A stretch of 64,000 nucleotides of DNA, from positions 62,001 to 126,000 of the forward strand of contig NZ_CP027228.1 in the NCBI RefSeq assembly GCF_002998925.1, given 5' to 3'. The position numbers and the translations under genes were made by a program. Source of the DNA: Mogibacterium diversum (GTDB lineage: Bacteria > Bacillota > Clostridia > Peptostreptococcales > Anaerovoracaceae). Below the pieces are notes generated by a model. That model had not been told where the DNA came from, did no database searches, and was given only the letters and a program-made list of their open reading frames with translations. Of this stretch, positions 26,112 to 34,940 are shown one piece after another. Numbering within the stretch: the first letter of the stretch is position 1; each line of letters begins with the position of its first letter.

Positions 26112-26948
26112 ATGGCTAATTTTATCGAAGTAAAAGACTTAGTTTATAGATACTCTAAGGAGCAGGGCGATGATAATCTATGCCCTGCAATTGATCATGT
26201 TTCTATTGAAATTAAGCGTGGCGAATACATCTCTATTGCTGGATCTAATGGTTCCGGTAAATCCACGCTTGCAAGATGCCTTAACGGGCTGCTATTACCG
26301 ACTGAAGGCGAGATTCTTGTCGATGGGATGGATACTAATGATGATGATTTAATTTGGGACATTAGAAAGAAAATAGGCATGGTGTTTCAGAATCCTGATA
26401 ATCAGATTGTATCCTCCATGGTTGAAGATGAAGTGGCATTCGGTCCTGAAAACATAGGGATCGAGAATCCAGAGCTCCGAAAAAGAGTAGATAATGCACT
26501 GAAATCAGTGGGCATGTACGAATACCGAAATCGTGAAGCTCATAAACTCTCTGGAGGACAGAAGCAGCGAATTGCAATTGCTGGAGCGGTAGCTATGAGA
26601 CCGGATTGCATAGTTTTCGATGAGCCTACTGCAATGCTCGATCCCAAAGGGCGAAGTCAGGTTATGAAGGTAATTAGAGAACTAAATGATCAGGGGATTA
26701 CGATTATATTAATTACACATTTTATGGAAGAGGTAGCAGAAGCAGATCGCGTGCTAGTCATGAAGTCTGGAAAGCTCCTCGCTGACAGTGTGCCGGAAGA
26801 TGTATTTGCCGATACGAATCTAATTGAGTCGGCAGGACTCGAGATTCCAGCTGCTGTCTTACTGAGAAATGAACTCATTGAGAATGGAATTAGTCTGTCG
26901 CATGAGGTTATAAATAAGGACGATTTGGTGGACGCTTTATGTCGATAA
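26112..26948 (+). CDS. ecfA1: energy-coupling factor transporter ATP-binding protein EcfA1
   Basis: 278 residues. ABC ATPase with Walker A GSNGSGKSTLARCLNG, Q-loop MVFQNPDNQIVSSMVEDEVA (the FQNPDNQ motif is typical of EcfA1), signature LSGGQKQRIAIAGA, Walker B CIVFDEPTAMLDP and the H-loop His in LITHFMEEV. With EcfA2 and EcfT it powers vitamin uptake through exchangeable S components; no S component is encoded in this window. ATG 26112 follows TTGGAGGTATT. The 3' end overlaps ecfA2 by 10 bases. Confidence 0.95.
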   Translation: MANFIEVKDLVYRYSKEQGDDNLCPAIDHVSIEIKRGEYISIAGSNGSGKSTLARCLNGLLLPTEGEILVDGMDTNDDDLIWDIRKKIGMVFQNPDNQIVSSMVEDEVAFGPENIGIENPELRKRVDNALKSVGMYEYRNREAHKLSGGQKQRIAIAGAVAMRPDCIVFDEPTAMLDPKGRSQVMKVIRELNDQGITIILITHFMEEVAEADRVLVMKSGKLLADSVPEDVFADTNLIESAGLEIPAAVLLRNELIENGISLSHEVINKDDLVDALCR

Positions 26949-27799
26949 TTGCAAGACATCTAACACATATATATTCAAAAGGACTTCCTGGGGAGACAGT
27001 AGCGCTGGATGATGTTTCGTTTGAAGTTGCCGGTGGAGAATGCATAGGCATAATTGGACATACCGGCTCTGGAAAATCGACGCTCCTTCAGCATATGAAC
27101 GGATTGCTGAAGCCTCATTCGGGAGAAATAATTGTCTCTGATATGAATATCGGAGACGGTTCAGTCAAGAAGGTTGATATAAGTAAAAATGTAGGGCTTG
27201 TATTTCAGTATCCTGAGTATCAGCTCTTTGAGGAGACCGTTGCAAAAGACGTGGCTTTTGGACCGAGAAACCTCGGCGTGCCCGAAGATGAGATTCCTGG
27301 CATAGTAAGGGAGTCTATCGAATTGCTCGGACTCGACTACAATGCTGTGGCTGAGAAATCGCCATTTGAGCTATCCGGTGGGCAGAAACGTAGAGTTGCC
27401 ATCTCTGGTGTACTAGCGATGAAGCCAAAGGTTCTTATACTAGATGAACCAACGGCTGGGCTCGACCCCGCATCCAAGCGTGATATGCTTGAAGTGATTA
27501 AGAGGCTTAGACAGGAAAGAAACTTAATTGTGGTATTCGTCTCACATAACATGAAAGATATAGCCGAACTCTCTGACCGTATCATCGTTATGAATGGCGG
27601 AAAACTGGTGATGAACGGAAGCCCTAAAGAAGTATTTGCAAGGGCTAGTGAGCTAAAGAGCATGGGTCTTAGTGTACCGCCAGTGACAGAGATTCTATAT
27701 GAAGTGTCTGAGAAGCTGGGTCTTGAGTTCGAGCCCATTTTTGAAGAGAGAGAAGCTGCTAAGTACATCGCGGAGCAGTTAAAGGAGAGGCAAAGGTAG
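26939..27799 (+). CDS. ecfA2: energy-coupling factor transporter ATP-binding protein EcfA2
   Basis: 286 residues. Walker A GHTGSGKSTLLQHMNGLL, Q-loop VFQYPEYQLFEETV (typical of EcfA2), signature LSGGQKRRVAISGV, Walker B VLILDEPTAGLDP and switch His in FVSHNMKDI. EcfA1 and EcfA2 form a heterodimer. Start ATG 26939 lies inside the end of ecfA1 (10-base overlap) so translation is coupled. ecfT begins 1 base after the stop. Confidence 0.95.
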   Translation: MSIIARHLTHIYSKGLPGETVALDDVSFEVAGGECIGIIGHTGSGKSTLLQHMNGLLKPHSGEIIVSDMNIGDGSVKKVDISKNVGLVFQYPEYQLFEETVAKDVAFGPRNLGVPEDEIPGIVRESIELLGLDYNAVAEKSPFELSGGQKRRVAISGVLAMKPKVLILDEPTAGLDPASKRDMLEVIKRLRQERNLIVVFVSHNMKDIAELSDRIIVMNGGKLVMNGSPKEVFARASELKSMGLSVPPVTEILYEVSEKLGLEFEPIFEEREAAKYIAEQLKERQR

Positions 27800-27800
27800 T

Positions 27801-28604
27801 ATGATTAAAGATATAACACTTGGTCAGTATTATCCGGTGGAATCTCCGATTCATAGGCTGGAGGCGCGCACTAAGGTGCTCGGTGTATTTGCGTATCTCG
27901 TGGGGCTCTTTCTGGTAAATAAGCTTTGGGGATTTGCAATTGCGGCGGTTGCAGTTGGAATAGTAATTAAGCTGTCGCGTGTTCCGTTCTCGTACATGGT
28001 ACGGGGGCTTAAGGCGATAGTGTTAATCATTGCATTCACTATGATTCTTAACATATTTATGATGGATGGAACCATACTGTGGCAGTGGAAATTCCTGAAG
28101 ATTACCTATGAAGGTCTATATAGGGCTGCATTTATGGGCATAAGACTGGTGCTGCTGATTATAGGCACTTCGCTCCTGACATTTTGCACGAAACCGACTG
28201 AATTAACAGATGGTATTGAGAAGCTCCTCAGTCCGTTCTCTAGACTTGGTCTTCCTGCACATGAGATCGCGCTGATGATGACAATTGCGCTCAGATTCAT
28301 CCCTGTATTAATGGATGAGGCGGATAAAATCATGAAGGCGCAGCAATCAAGAGGTGCGGACTTTGAATCTGGGAATATAATACAGAGAGCTAAGAGCATG
28401 ATTCCGATAATAGTGCCACTTTTCGTGAGTTCGTTTAGGATTGCGGGAGACCTTGCGCTAGCTATGGAGGCAAGGTGCTACCGAGGTGGTAACGGCAGGA
28501 CGAAACTTAATGAGACTAGATTTGAGAAGCGTGATGTAGTGGCGGCACTGATGCTGATAATATTCCTCGGGGTGCTTGTTGCCAGCAGGTTTTTAACCAT
28601 ATAA
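27801..28604 (+). CDS. ecfT: energy-coupling factor transporter transmembrane protein EcfT
   Basis: 267 residues with several hydrophobic spans (for example VLGVFAYLVGLFLVN, AIVLIIAFTMILNIFMM, LVLLIIGTSLLTF and a last one near the C-terminus). The two cytoplasmic coupling-helix motifs are visible as AQQSRGADFESG and a later Arg-containing MEARCYRGG that contact the two ATPases. The opening GQYYPVESPIHRLEARTKVL is typical of EcfT. It overlaps functionally with ecfA1-ecfA2 directly upstream. A trmB fusion gene follows 22 bases later. Confidence 0.94.
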   Translation: MIKDITLGQYYPVESPIHRLEARTKVLGVFAYLVGLFLVNKLWGFAIAAVAVGIVIKLSRVPFSYMVRGLKAIVLIIAFTMILNIFMMDGTILWQWKFLKITYEGLYRAAFMGIRLVLLIIGTSLLTFCTKPTELTDGIEKLLSPFSRLGLPAHEIALMMTIALRFIPVLMDEADKIMKAQQSRGADFESGNIIQRAKSMIPIIVPLFVSSFRIAGDLALAMEARCYRGGNGRTKLNETRFEKRDVVAALMLIIFLGVLVASRFLTI

Positions 28605-28626
28605 TCTATATAAAACAGGAGAATAT

Positions 28627-30513
28627 ATGAGACAGAGAAAAGTAAAAAATCTGGAAGAGAAATACGCTAGATTCGAAGATATATTGGTATATAATCCAGC
28701 AGAGATACGCGGAAAATGGGCAGAGCGTGCAGGTGAAAGCAAAGGAATTTATATGGAGGTTGGCTGCGGCAAAGGTAGGTTTATCTCCCAGTTAGCTTCC
28801 CGTGAACCAGAAAATTTCTTCATCGCTGTAGAAGGTCACAAGAGTGTACTTCTCCGCGCCATGGAAAAAGTGCATGAGCTTGGACTGACTAATGTCGTGT
28901 TCATTCCAGAGTTTATCGAGAACCTGCACGAATGGTTTATAGATAGCGAACTTGACGGAATTTATCTTAATTTCAGTGATCCGCTTCCCAAGAATTATTC
29001 AGCGAAGAAGAGGCTTACGTACAGAGGGAAACTCAAACAGTATTTCGATGTACTTAAAGAAGACGGAGTTGTTAGGTTCAAGACTGACAACACGGATTTA
29101 TTCAACTACTCGATAAATGAAGTAATTGCATCGGATTTAAGGATTCGAGAATTCACTAGGGATTTGCATGCTTCGCCTTATAATGAGGACAATATCATGA
29201 CTGAGTATGAGGAGAAGTTTAGCGATAAGGGGTTCAATATTAAGATGATGGAGATCGGACGCATACGAAGGAAAGGTGAAAAGATGGGTTTAGCAGCACT
29301 AAATGGCAGAGAGATTCCGAAGCAAGATAAGGTATTTGGAATTAGTGGCAGAGCGAAAGCAGCTATAAAGGAGAAAGGACACGAAAATGTTGCGAATGCA
29401 ACAATCGGAGCTTTGTTAGATGATGATGGGGGGTTAATCGTGCTATCTTCTGTAGATGAAGCGGTGAAGAGCCTTGAACCATCACAGTACGCTGAATATG
29501 CTCCAATTGCAGGAACTCCAGGGTTTAAGGCGGCGGCAATACAGGCAGCACTAGGTGGTTATGAAACATCTAGACATATAGGGATAGTTTCAACGCCAGG
29601 AGGTACAGGCTCGCTTACAAATGCCATTGCGAATTATTCTTGCCCAGGAGATAAGATTTTGACTCATAACTGGTGCTGGCCTAACTATAAAAACATTGCG
29701 GCAGAGCAGGGACGTGGTTTTGAGACTTTTGAAATGTTCGATGAGGATGGTAAATTTAATCTAGCTGATTTCGAATATAAGGTGAACAAGCTGCTACGTA
29801 TACAGGATAGATTAGTTCTGATTCTCAATACTCCTGCGAATAACCCTACGGGATATTCACTTTCTCTTGAAGAATGGAAGAGTATAATTGAGATTCTTAA
29901 CAGGGTGCCAGATGACAAGGTAGTAGCATTAGTTGTAGACATAGCATATATCGATTTTGCTGGGGATGAGAAGAAGGTTAGAGAGTTTATTCCAGAGCTT
30001 GAAAAGCTTAAAAGCAATGTGCTGCCACTACTTGCATACAGCACTTCAAAGACGTTCACCTTCTACGGGTTTAGATGTGCGGCACTGATTTGTCTAGCTG
30101 ATAGTGAAGAAATCGCAGATGAGTTCGTAAAGGTATGCTCGTATTCAAGCAGATCCACATGGTCAAACTCGCCTCGTGGACCACAGGAAGTAGTCGCAAA
30201 GATTTACAGTGATAAAGAACTGCTGGCGAAGGTAGACGAAGAACGCAAGGAATTCCGTGATATGCTGCTGGCGCGCGGAAGAGCTTTTGAAGAGGAAGCT
30301 AAGAAAGTTAATCTCAAAATAGTACCGTTTAGAGCAGGCTTTTTCGTATCTATTCCATGCGAAAATCCAGATGCATTAAGTGCAAAGCTTGAGGAGAGTG
30401 ATGTGTACTGCGTACCGATGGACAAGGGCGTGAGAGTGTCAATTGCATCAATATCTGAGGCTAAGTGTAGAAAGCTACCTGCAATTATCAAGGACGCACT
30501 TCAGAGCTTATAG
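28627..30513 (+). CDS. trmB: fusion: tRNA (guanine-N7)-methyltransferase TrmB + PLP-dependent class I/II aminotransferase
   Basis: A single 628-residue frame joining two complete enzymes. Residues 1 to about 218 are TrmB: SAM motif MEVGCGKGRFISQLA, the motif LNFSDPLPKNYSAKKRLTYR (variant of the usual FPDPWPKKRH...RRL) and the end TEYEEKFSDKG. It should make m7G46 in tRNA. Residues from about 220 form a fold-type I aminotransferase: NTPANNPTGYSLS, VVDIAYIDFAG and the PLP lysine Lys475 in YSTSKTFTFYGFR. An in-frame ATG at 29284 (Met220) preceded by AGGAAAGGTG could start a separate aminotransferase of 409 residues, the usual size. No stop codon separates them. Substrate of the aminotransferase is not readable; it resembles the aspartate/tyrosine group. 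Confidence 0.9.
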   Translation: MRQRKVKNLEEKYARFEDILVYNPAEIRGKWAERAGESKGIYMEVGCGKGRFISQLASREPENFFIAVEGHKSVLLRAMEKVHELGLTNVVFIPEFIENLHEWFIDSELDGIYLNFSDPLPKNYSAKKRLTYRGKLKQYFDVLKEDGVVRFKTDNTDLFNYSINEVIASDLRIREFTRDLHASPYNEDNIMTEYEEKFSDKGFNIKMMEIGRIRRKGEKMGLAALNGREIPKQDKVFGISGRAKAAIKEKGHENVANATIGALLDDDGGLIVLSSVDEAVKSLEPSQYAEYAPIAGTPGFKAAAIQAALGGYETSRHIGIVSTPGGTGSLTNAIANYSCPGDKILTHNWCWPNYKNIAAEQGRGFETFEMFDEDGKFNLADFEYKVNKLLRIQDRLVLILNTPANNPTGYSLSLEEWKSIIEILNRVPDDKVVALVVDIAYIDFAGDEKKVREFIPELEKLKSNVLPLLAYSTSKTFTFYGFRCAALICLADSEEIADEFVKVCSYSSRSTWSNSPRGPQEVVAKIYSDKELLAKVDEERKEFRDMLLARGRAFEEEAKKVNLKIVPFRAGFFVSIPCENPDALSAKLEESDVYCVPMDKGVRVSIASISEAKCRKLPAIIKDALQSL

Positions 30514-30616
30514 CCATAAAGTGTGGATTGTTAGTGAATATAATAATATTCGGTTACTAATGTATTGAAATGCATACACCGCTGATATATAATTATTAGG
30601 TGAACAAGAGAATACA

Positions 30617-30706
30617 ACGAGCAAGGGGAGCGGTATCGCTGAGAGGTAATGGTGAAATACATTACGACTCTGAACCTGATTTGGATAATGCCAACGTAGG
30701 GAGAGT
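30617..30706 (+). ncRNA. TPP riboswitch (thi-box)
   Basis: The leader of thiE carries the thi-box consensus in order: AGGGGAGC, then GCTGAGAGG (30639-30647), then CTCTGAACCTGATTTGGATA (30669-30688) and ATGCCAACGTAGGGAG (30688-30703). These build the pyrimidine and pyrophosphate sensor helices that bind thiamine pyrophosphate. With the terminator just downstream it should switch off thiE-thiD-thiC when TPP is abundant. Confidence 0.95.
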
Positions 30707-30718
30707 GCTGAATTACAT

Positions 30719-30756
30719 GTGTAATACCCAAGCTAGGGTGTTACACATTTTTTATT
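30719..30756 (+). terminator. expression-platform terminator of the TPP riboswitch
   Basis: Arms GTGTAATACCC (30719-30729) and GGGTGTTACAC (30736-30746) pair over 11 positions with one G-U, followed by ATTTTTTATT. It lies between the aptamer and the thiE start. Confidence 0.88.
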
Positions 30757-30794
30757 GCACGAATGGTCATAGCGTTACATTAGGAGTTAAAACT

Positions 30795-31487
30795 ATGAAA
30801 AAAATGGTTAAACAAGTATTAAAGAAATCATCCTTGCACGAAAAGCTGAGACTATATGGAATACTCGGAGGTGAAACTCTGCAAGGGATTACATATAGAG
30901 AAGCCACCATGCAAGCGATTGATGGCGGTATGACGTGTATGCAGGTTAGAGAGAAGCATTTAGATAAAGAACAGATACTCAAGATGATTTCCGAGATTAA
31001 GCCTATCTGCGACGAAGCAGGAGTTCCACTGATAATCAACGATGATATAGAAATCTGTAAAGTGTCAGATGCAAGTGGTGTCCACTTAGGTCTGAGCGAC
31101 GGGTCAATAGCTGAGGCAAGGAAGCTTCTTGGAGAGGAAAAGATTATCGGTGCAACTGCACACAATCTCGAGGAGGCTCTCGCTGCAGAAGACGAAGGTG
31201 CTGATTACGTAGGTGTAGGAGCTGCTTTTGGTTCTAATTCAAAGGGTGATGCAATTAAGCTACCTAGCCTTGATGTATACAACCTGATTACGTCGTCGGT
31301 AAAAATCCCCGTTGTCGCAATCGGCGGCATCGATATCGATAATATCGGTACACTAGCAGGTCGTCATCTTGCGGGGGTCGCAGTTATTTCGGCTCTGTTC
31401 GGCACGCAGGATATCAAGAAAAGCGCAGAGGATTTAAGAAACATGGCTGATAAGCTGCAGCACGAAAAGTTGAGGTCGGGGATATGA
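30795..31487 (+). CDS. thiE: thiamine-phosphate synthase
   Basis: Joins HMP-pyrophosphate and thiazole phosphate to make thiamine phosphate. 230 residues from ATG 30795 (TAGGAGTT upstream). TIM-barrel motifs: GGMTCMQVREKH, PLIINDDIEICK, GVHLG, DYVGVGAAFGSNSKGDA and VVAIGGIDIDNI. The N-terminal 20 residues are a basic extension; the frame is open further upstream but that part is the riboswitch. The stop overlaps thiD by 4 bases. Controlled by the TPP riboswitch. Confidence 0.94.
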   Translation: MKKMVKQVLKKSSLHEKLRLYGILGGETLQGITYREATMQAIDGGMTCMQVREKHLDKEQILKMISEIKPICDEAGVPLIINDDIEICKVSDASGVHLGLSDGSIAEARKLLGEEKIIGATAHNLEEALAAEDEGADYVGVGAAFGSNSKGDAIKLPSLDVYNLITSSVKIPVVAIGGIDIDNIGTLAGRHLAGVAVISALFGTQDIKKSAEDLRNMADKLQHEKLRSGI

Positions 31488-32431
31488 AAATTCCGACTGT
31501 TCTATCGATCGCTGGCAGTGATCCAAGCGGCGGAGCGGGCATTCAGGGAGATATCAAGACTATATTTGCAGAGGGCTGCTACGGGATGGGGGTAGTCACC
31601 GGCCTTACGGTGCAAAACACCTTGGGCGTATCTGATGTTATGCCAGTGCCTACTGAATTCTTATATAGACAGATTGATGAGGTTATATCCGATATAAAAC
31701 CGGAAGCTACAAAGATTGGCATGATTGTTTCGGCCGAGCAGGTCGATGTAATAGTGGGTCTAATTAAGCGGCATAGCCTTGAAAATGTAATCGTTGACCC
31801 CGTAATTGCCCCGACAAGCGGAGCAGCATTTGCGAGCGAAGAAGTGATGAAATCCATGATAGAAAAGCTCTTTCCGTTATCGACGCTCGTGACACCTAAC
31901 CTGCCGGAAGCTAAGAGAATATGCGAGATTATAGGATGTCAAAACCTTAAGTTGGAAGATGATGGGCAGATGCAATATCAAGCTCAAGTACAATCTAAAG
32001 ATATATCTCGAATTAAAATTCAGTCTCAACCTCAGTCTAAACCTCAATCTCAAACAGAGATTTATGGTAAAGCAGCAAATCTATCAGCGCCCGAGCTAGC
32101 ATGTTTCATAGGTCAGAGGTGTGGCTGCAGTGTACTCATCAAAGGCGGTCATGCTGAAGGCAGTAGTGCTACGGATTATCTGTGGACTGCTAGTGATGAG
32201 AACATGATGGGATGCACTACTGAGTTCATAGGCGACAGGGTAGAGACAACAAGTTCACATGGGACGGGATGTGCACTATCCAGCTCAATAGCAGCAAATA
32301 TGGCGAAAGGGCACACGCTTGAAGCAGCTATTGAAATAGGCAAGGAATACGTGACAACAGCTCTTAAGAGTGATATGCGCATAGGAACGGGTAATGGCTC
32401 GATAGATCACGGAGCGCTCGTGAGACAATGA
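31484..32431 (+). CDS. thiD: hydroxymethylpyrimidine (phospho)kinase with a Gln-rich insertion
   Basis: Ribokinase-fold enzyme that phosphorylates HMP and HMP-P. The start SIAGSDPSGGAGIQGDIKTI and the anion hole near the end, SSHGTGCALSSSIAANMAKG, are typical. The protein is 315 residues against about 265 normally. The surplus is an insertion at about residues 152-197 with repeated Gln-Ser-Pro (QSQPQSKPQSQ). It falls after LVTPNLPEAKRICEI, before a normal helix and the VLIKGGHAEG strand. Frame is intact, so the enzyme is probably active with a flexible loop. ATG 31484 overlaps the thiE stop. Confidence 0.92.
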   Translation: MKIPTVLSIAGSDPSGGAGIQGDIKTIFAEGCYGMGVVTGLTVQNTLGVSDVMPVPTEFLYRQIDEVISDIKPEATKIGMIVSAEQVDVIVGLIKRHSLENVIVDPVIAPTSGAAFASEEVMKSMIEKLFPLSTLVTPNLPEAKRICEIIGCQNLKLEDDGQMQYQAQVQSKDISRIKIQSQPQSKPQSQTEIYGKAANLSAPELACFIGQRCGCSVLIKGGHAEGSSATDYLWTASDENMMGCTTEFIGDRVETTSSHGTGCALSSSIAANMAKGHTLEAAIEIGKEYVTTALKSDMRIGTGNGSIDHGALVRQ

Positions 32432-32509
32432 AAGAAATTTAAAGGGAAATGGGAAAGGGCAATTTACAATTGTTATTAATGGCCTGAAAAAGGCGGAAAA
32501 GAGGAAGAA

Positions 32510-33823
32510 ATGACAAGGACTTATTCGACACAAATAGAAGCAGCAAGAATGGGAATAGCTACACCAGAGCTTGAAATTGTTGCGGCAAAAGAAAATCGCT
32601 CAGTAGATGAACTGCTACCACTGCTTGCAGAGGGCAAGATGGTTATACCGGCAAATATACATCACACATCAATCGATCCAAATGGTGTTGGAGGAATGCT
32701 AAGGACGAAGGTTAACGTAAACCTCGGCATAAGCAGGGACTGCAAGGACTACAATATTGAAATGAAGAAGGTTATGAGGGCGGTTGAGCTCGGTGCAGAA
32801 TCAATCATGGATTTATCAAGTCATGGTGACACGCAGCCATTTAGAAGGAAGCTCTGCACCGAGTGTCCAGCGATGATCGGAACAGTTCCGGTATACGATT
32901 CTGTAATCCATTATCAGAGAGATTTAAATACTCTCACTGCACAGGATTTCCTAGATGTCATCAGGATGCATGCTGAAGATGGTGTGGATTTTGTAACCCT
33001 GCACTGCGGAATAACACGCAAGACGATTGAGCAGATTAAGAACGGTACTCGAGAGATGAATATAGTCAGCAGAGGAGGAAGCCTTGTATTTGCATGGATG
33101 ACCATGACGGGTGAAGAAAATCCATTCTATGAGTACTTCGATGAAATCGTAGAAATCTGCCGTGAACACGATGTAACGATAAGCCTTGGGGATGCATGTA
33201 GACCGGGATGCCTAGCTGATGCAACGGATAACTGTCAGATTGAGGAATTGATTAGACTTGGTGAGCTGACAGATAGAGCGTGGGCTAGGGACGTACAAGT
33301 TATGATTGAAGGTCCAGGACATGTGCCAATGGACCAGATTGAGGCGAACATGAAGGTTCAAGAAACTTTGTGTAAGGGTGCGCCATTTTATGTGCTCGGA
33401 CCTCTCGTTACAGATATTGCACCAGGATATGACCATATCACCGCTGCTATAGGTGGTGCTATTGCTGCCTGGTCTGGCGCTGCGTTCCTATGCTACGTTA
33501 CACCGGCAGAACACCTTGCACTGCCAAATGTAGATGACGTTCATGACGGTATCATCGCTAGTAAAATAGCTGCTCATGCTGCAGATATTGCCAAGGGGAT
33601 TCCTGGAGCCCGTGACCAGGACGATAGAATGGCGAAGGCTAGAAGGGCGCTCGACTGGGATGCACAGTGGCTCGAGGCGCTTGATCCAGAGACGGCAAAA
33701 GCAATAAGAGAGTCAAGAATGCCAGAGGAAGACCATTCCGATACTTGCAGTATGTGCGGAAAATTCTGTGCGGTTAGAAGTATGAATAAAGCGCTTTCAG
33801 GCGAGGTAATAGACATCCTATAA
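32510..33823 (+). CDS. thiC: phosphomethylpyrimidine synthase (radical SAM)
   Basis: Rearranges aminoimidazole ribotide into HMP phosphate. 437 residues. Conserved pieces: NINHTSIDP-like start of the body (PANIHHTSIDPNGVGG), DLSSHGD, GTVPVYDS, DFVTLHCG, RGGSL and IEGPGHVPMDQIEANMKVQ. The C-terminal iron-sulfur motif CX2CX6C-type is seen as Cys413, Cys416 and Cys420 (TCSMCGKFCAVR). ATG 32510 follows GAGGAAGAA. Last gene of the riboswitch-controlled operon; followed by a strong terminator. Thiazole-forming genes are not in this window. Confidence 0.96.
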   Translation: MTRTYSTQIEAARMGIATPELEIVAAKENRSVDELLPLLAEGKMVIPANIHHTSIDPNGVGGMLRTKVNVNLGISRDCKDYNIEMKKVMRAVELGAESIMDLSSHGDTQPFRRKLCTECPAMIGTVPVYDSVIHYQRDLNTLTAQDFLDVIRMHAEDGVDFVTLHCGITRKTIEQIKNGTREMNIVSRGGSLVFAWMTMTGEENPFYEYFDEIVEICREHDVTISLGDACRPGCLADATDNCQIEELIRLGELTDRAWARDVQVMIEGPGHVPMDQIEANMKVQETLCKGAPFYVLGPLVTDIAPGYDHITAAIGGAIAAWSGAAFLCYVTPAEHLALPNVDDVHDGIIASKIAAHAADIAKGIPGARDQDDRMAKARRALDWDAQWLEALDPETAKAIRESRMPEEDHSDTCSMCGKFCAVRSMNKALSGEVIDIL

Positions 33824-33866
33824 GACCAAGCACTATATAAATTACATCCTAAATAGTCATAAATAT

Positions 33867-33898
33867 AAAAGAAGTGAGCTTAAATGCTCACTTCTTTT
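33867..33898. terminator. bidirectional terminator between thiC and the minus-strand GTPase gene
   Basis: Perfect 13-base arms AAAAGAAGTGAGC (33867-33879) and GCTCACTTCTTTT (33886-33898) with a 6-base loop. A and T runs on each side let it serve both converging genes; the right arm overlaps the stop codon of the minus-strand gene. Confidence 0.9.
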
Positions 33899-34838
33899 AT
33901 TTGGTGGCTGCTTTTCTCAGTTTACCAAAGCCAGGTCTTGCAAAGCTAATAGGTAGCAATTTAATTCTTAAATCACCAGCCTTGATATCATCGCCGATAA
34001 ACACACAACCTCGCTTTGACTCTGGGTCCGCCTGAGAAATAGCATAGTTACCATCGGAGACATCGAATCTAATCAAGGCGTCCGAAACACCCATAGTGCC
34101 TTTGGCACGAATGATATTCCCGTATCTCTTTCTGATCAAATCCTCTAGGAAGAATACAATATCGCCAATAGAAGGAAACTCTGCGTTTGGAACACTGATA
34201 CTTTCGAACTCAGTTTCTTCCTGAATTTTAGGAATCTCAATGCTGCCATCTCTCTTTCGAAGCAGAAACTCCTCCCAGGAGGCGTGTGGCAGACTGCTGT
34301 AGTGCTTACTGATAATATTTGCATCAGCGTTAATAGCTTTTACCTTAGAAACAACGGCCTCTACATCAATATCGACCGACTTATCGCATTTTGATAAGAT
34401 GATAGTATCTGCACACTTTATCTGGTCGGTAAGTAGCTCAGGGTATTCGTCGATGTGCTTGAAAAAACAATTTGGATCGATAATAGTAATCGGTGCCAGC
34501 ATTTCAATCTGCTCATATTCAATCTGCGAAATATTGTTTATTACATTAGAAAGATATCCGACGCCAGTGGGTTCAACGATGAGATACTCTAGTGCGATAG
34601 AATTCGCAATTGTAAGTATGTTCAAAGCAAAATCGGTCTTTCCAGTGCAGCATATACATTTTTCAGTGAGCTCCCATACACTAAGTCCCGATTCTTCCTT
34701 TAGAATATCTTCATCAACATTAAGAGACGCATATTCATTCTCGAGGATTACGAAATCTCGATTTAATATATCCGACATCGCCTTGATAAACGTGGTCTTT
34801 CCAGCACCTAGAAAGCCGGAAATAATCAGTACCTTCAT
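33897..34838 (-). CDS. CobW/COG0523-family GTPase (putative metallochaperone)
   Basis: 313 residues on the minus strand. P-loop GFLGAGKTTF at residues 8-17 and the metal-binding CxCC motif Cys61-Ile-Cys63-Cys64 (EKCICCTGKT) define the family; EPTGVG and the later SKCD (GTP base recognition) follow. The C-terminal 90 residues form a small domain ending in basic residues. COG0523 proteins deliver metals such as zinc or cobalt using GTP. I chose the ATG at 34838 because AAAAGGA precedes it; a TTG seven codons upstream has no site. It lies downstream of the zinc alcohol dehydrogenase on the same strand, with a terminator between. Confidence 0.88.
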   Translation of the reverse strand: MKVLIISGFLGAGKTTFIKAMSDILNRDFVILENEYASLNVDEDILKEESGLSVWELTEKCICCTGKTDFALNILTIANSIALEYLIVEPTGVGYLSNVINNISQIEYEQIEMLAPITIIDPNCFFKHIDEYPELLTDQIKCADTIILSKCDKSVDIDVEAVVSKVKAINADANIISKHYSSLPHASWEEFLLRKRDGSIEIPKIQEETEFESISVPNAEFPSIGDIVFFLEDLIRKRYGNIIRAKGTMGVSDALIRFDVSDGNYAISQADPESKRGCVFIGDDIKAGDLRIKLLPISFARPGFGKLRKAATK

Positions 34839-34885
34839 AAAATGCAATCCTTTTCGCAATAGTTTCCGTTTCGAATAAATTAAAC

Positions 34886-34931
34886 CCCCGGCCGCAGGGG
34901 AAATGCCCTAAGACATCCATCAGGGCCGGGG
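34886..34931 (-). terminator. intrinsic terminator after the alcohol dehydrogenase gene (minus strand)
   Basis: CCCCGGCC (34886-34893) pairs with GGCCGGGG (34924-34931). Read on the minus strand it is followed by GTTTAATTTATT. The loop is about 30 bases and contains further pairing (AGGGGAAATGCCCT). Confidence 0.7.
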
Positions 34932-34940
34932 AATTCAGCT

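Noticed and set aside
30600..30794. Upstream extension of the thiE frame
   Set aside because: This stretch is the TPP riboswitch and its terminator, and a normal ATG with a binding site exists at 30795.
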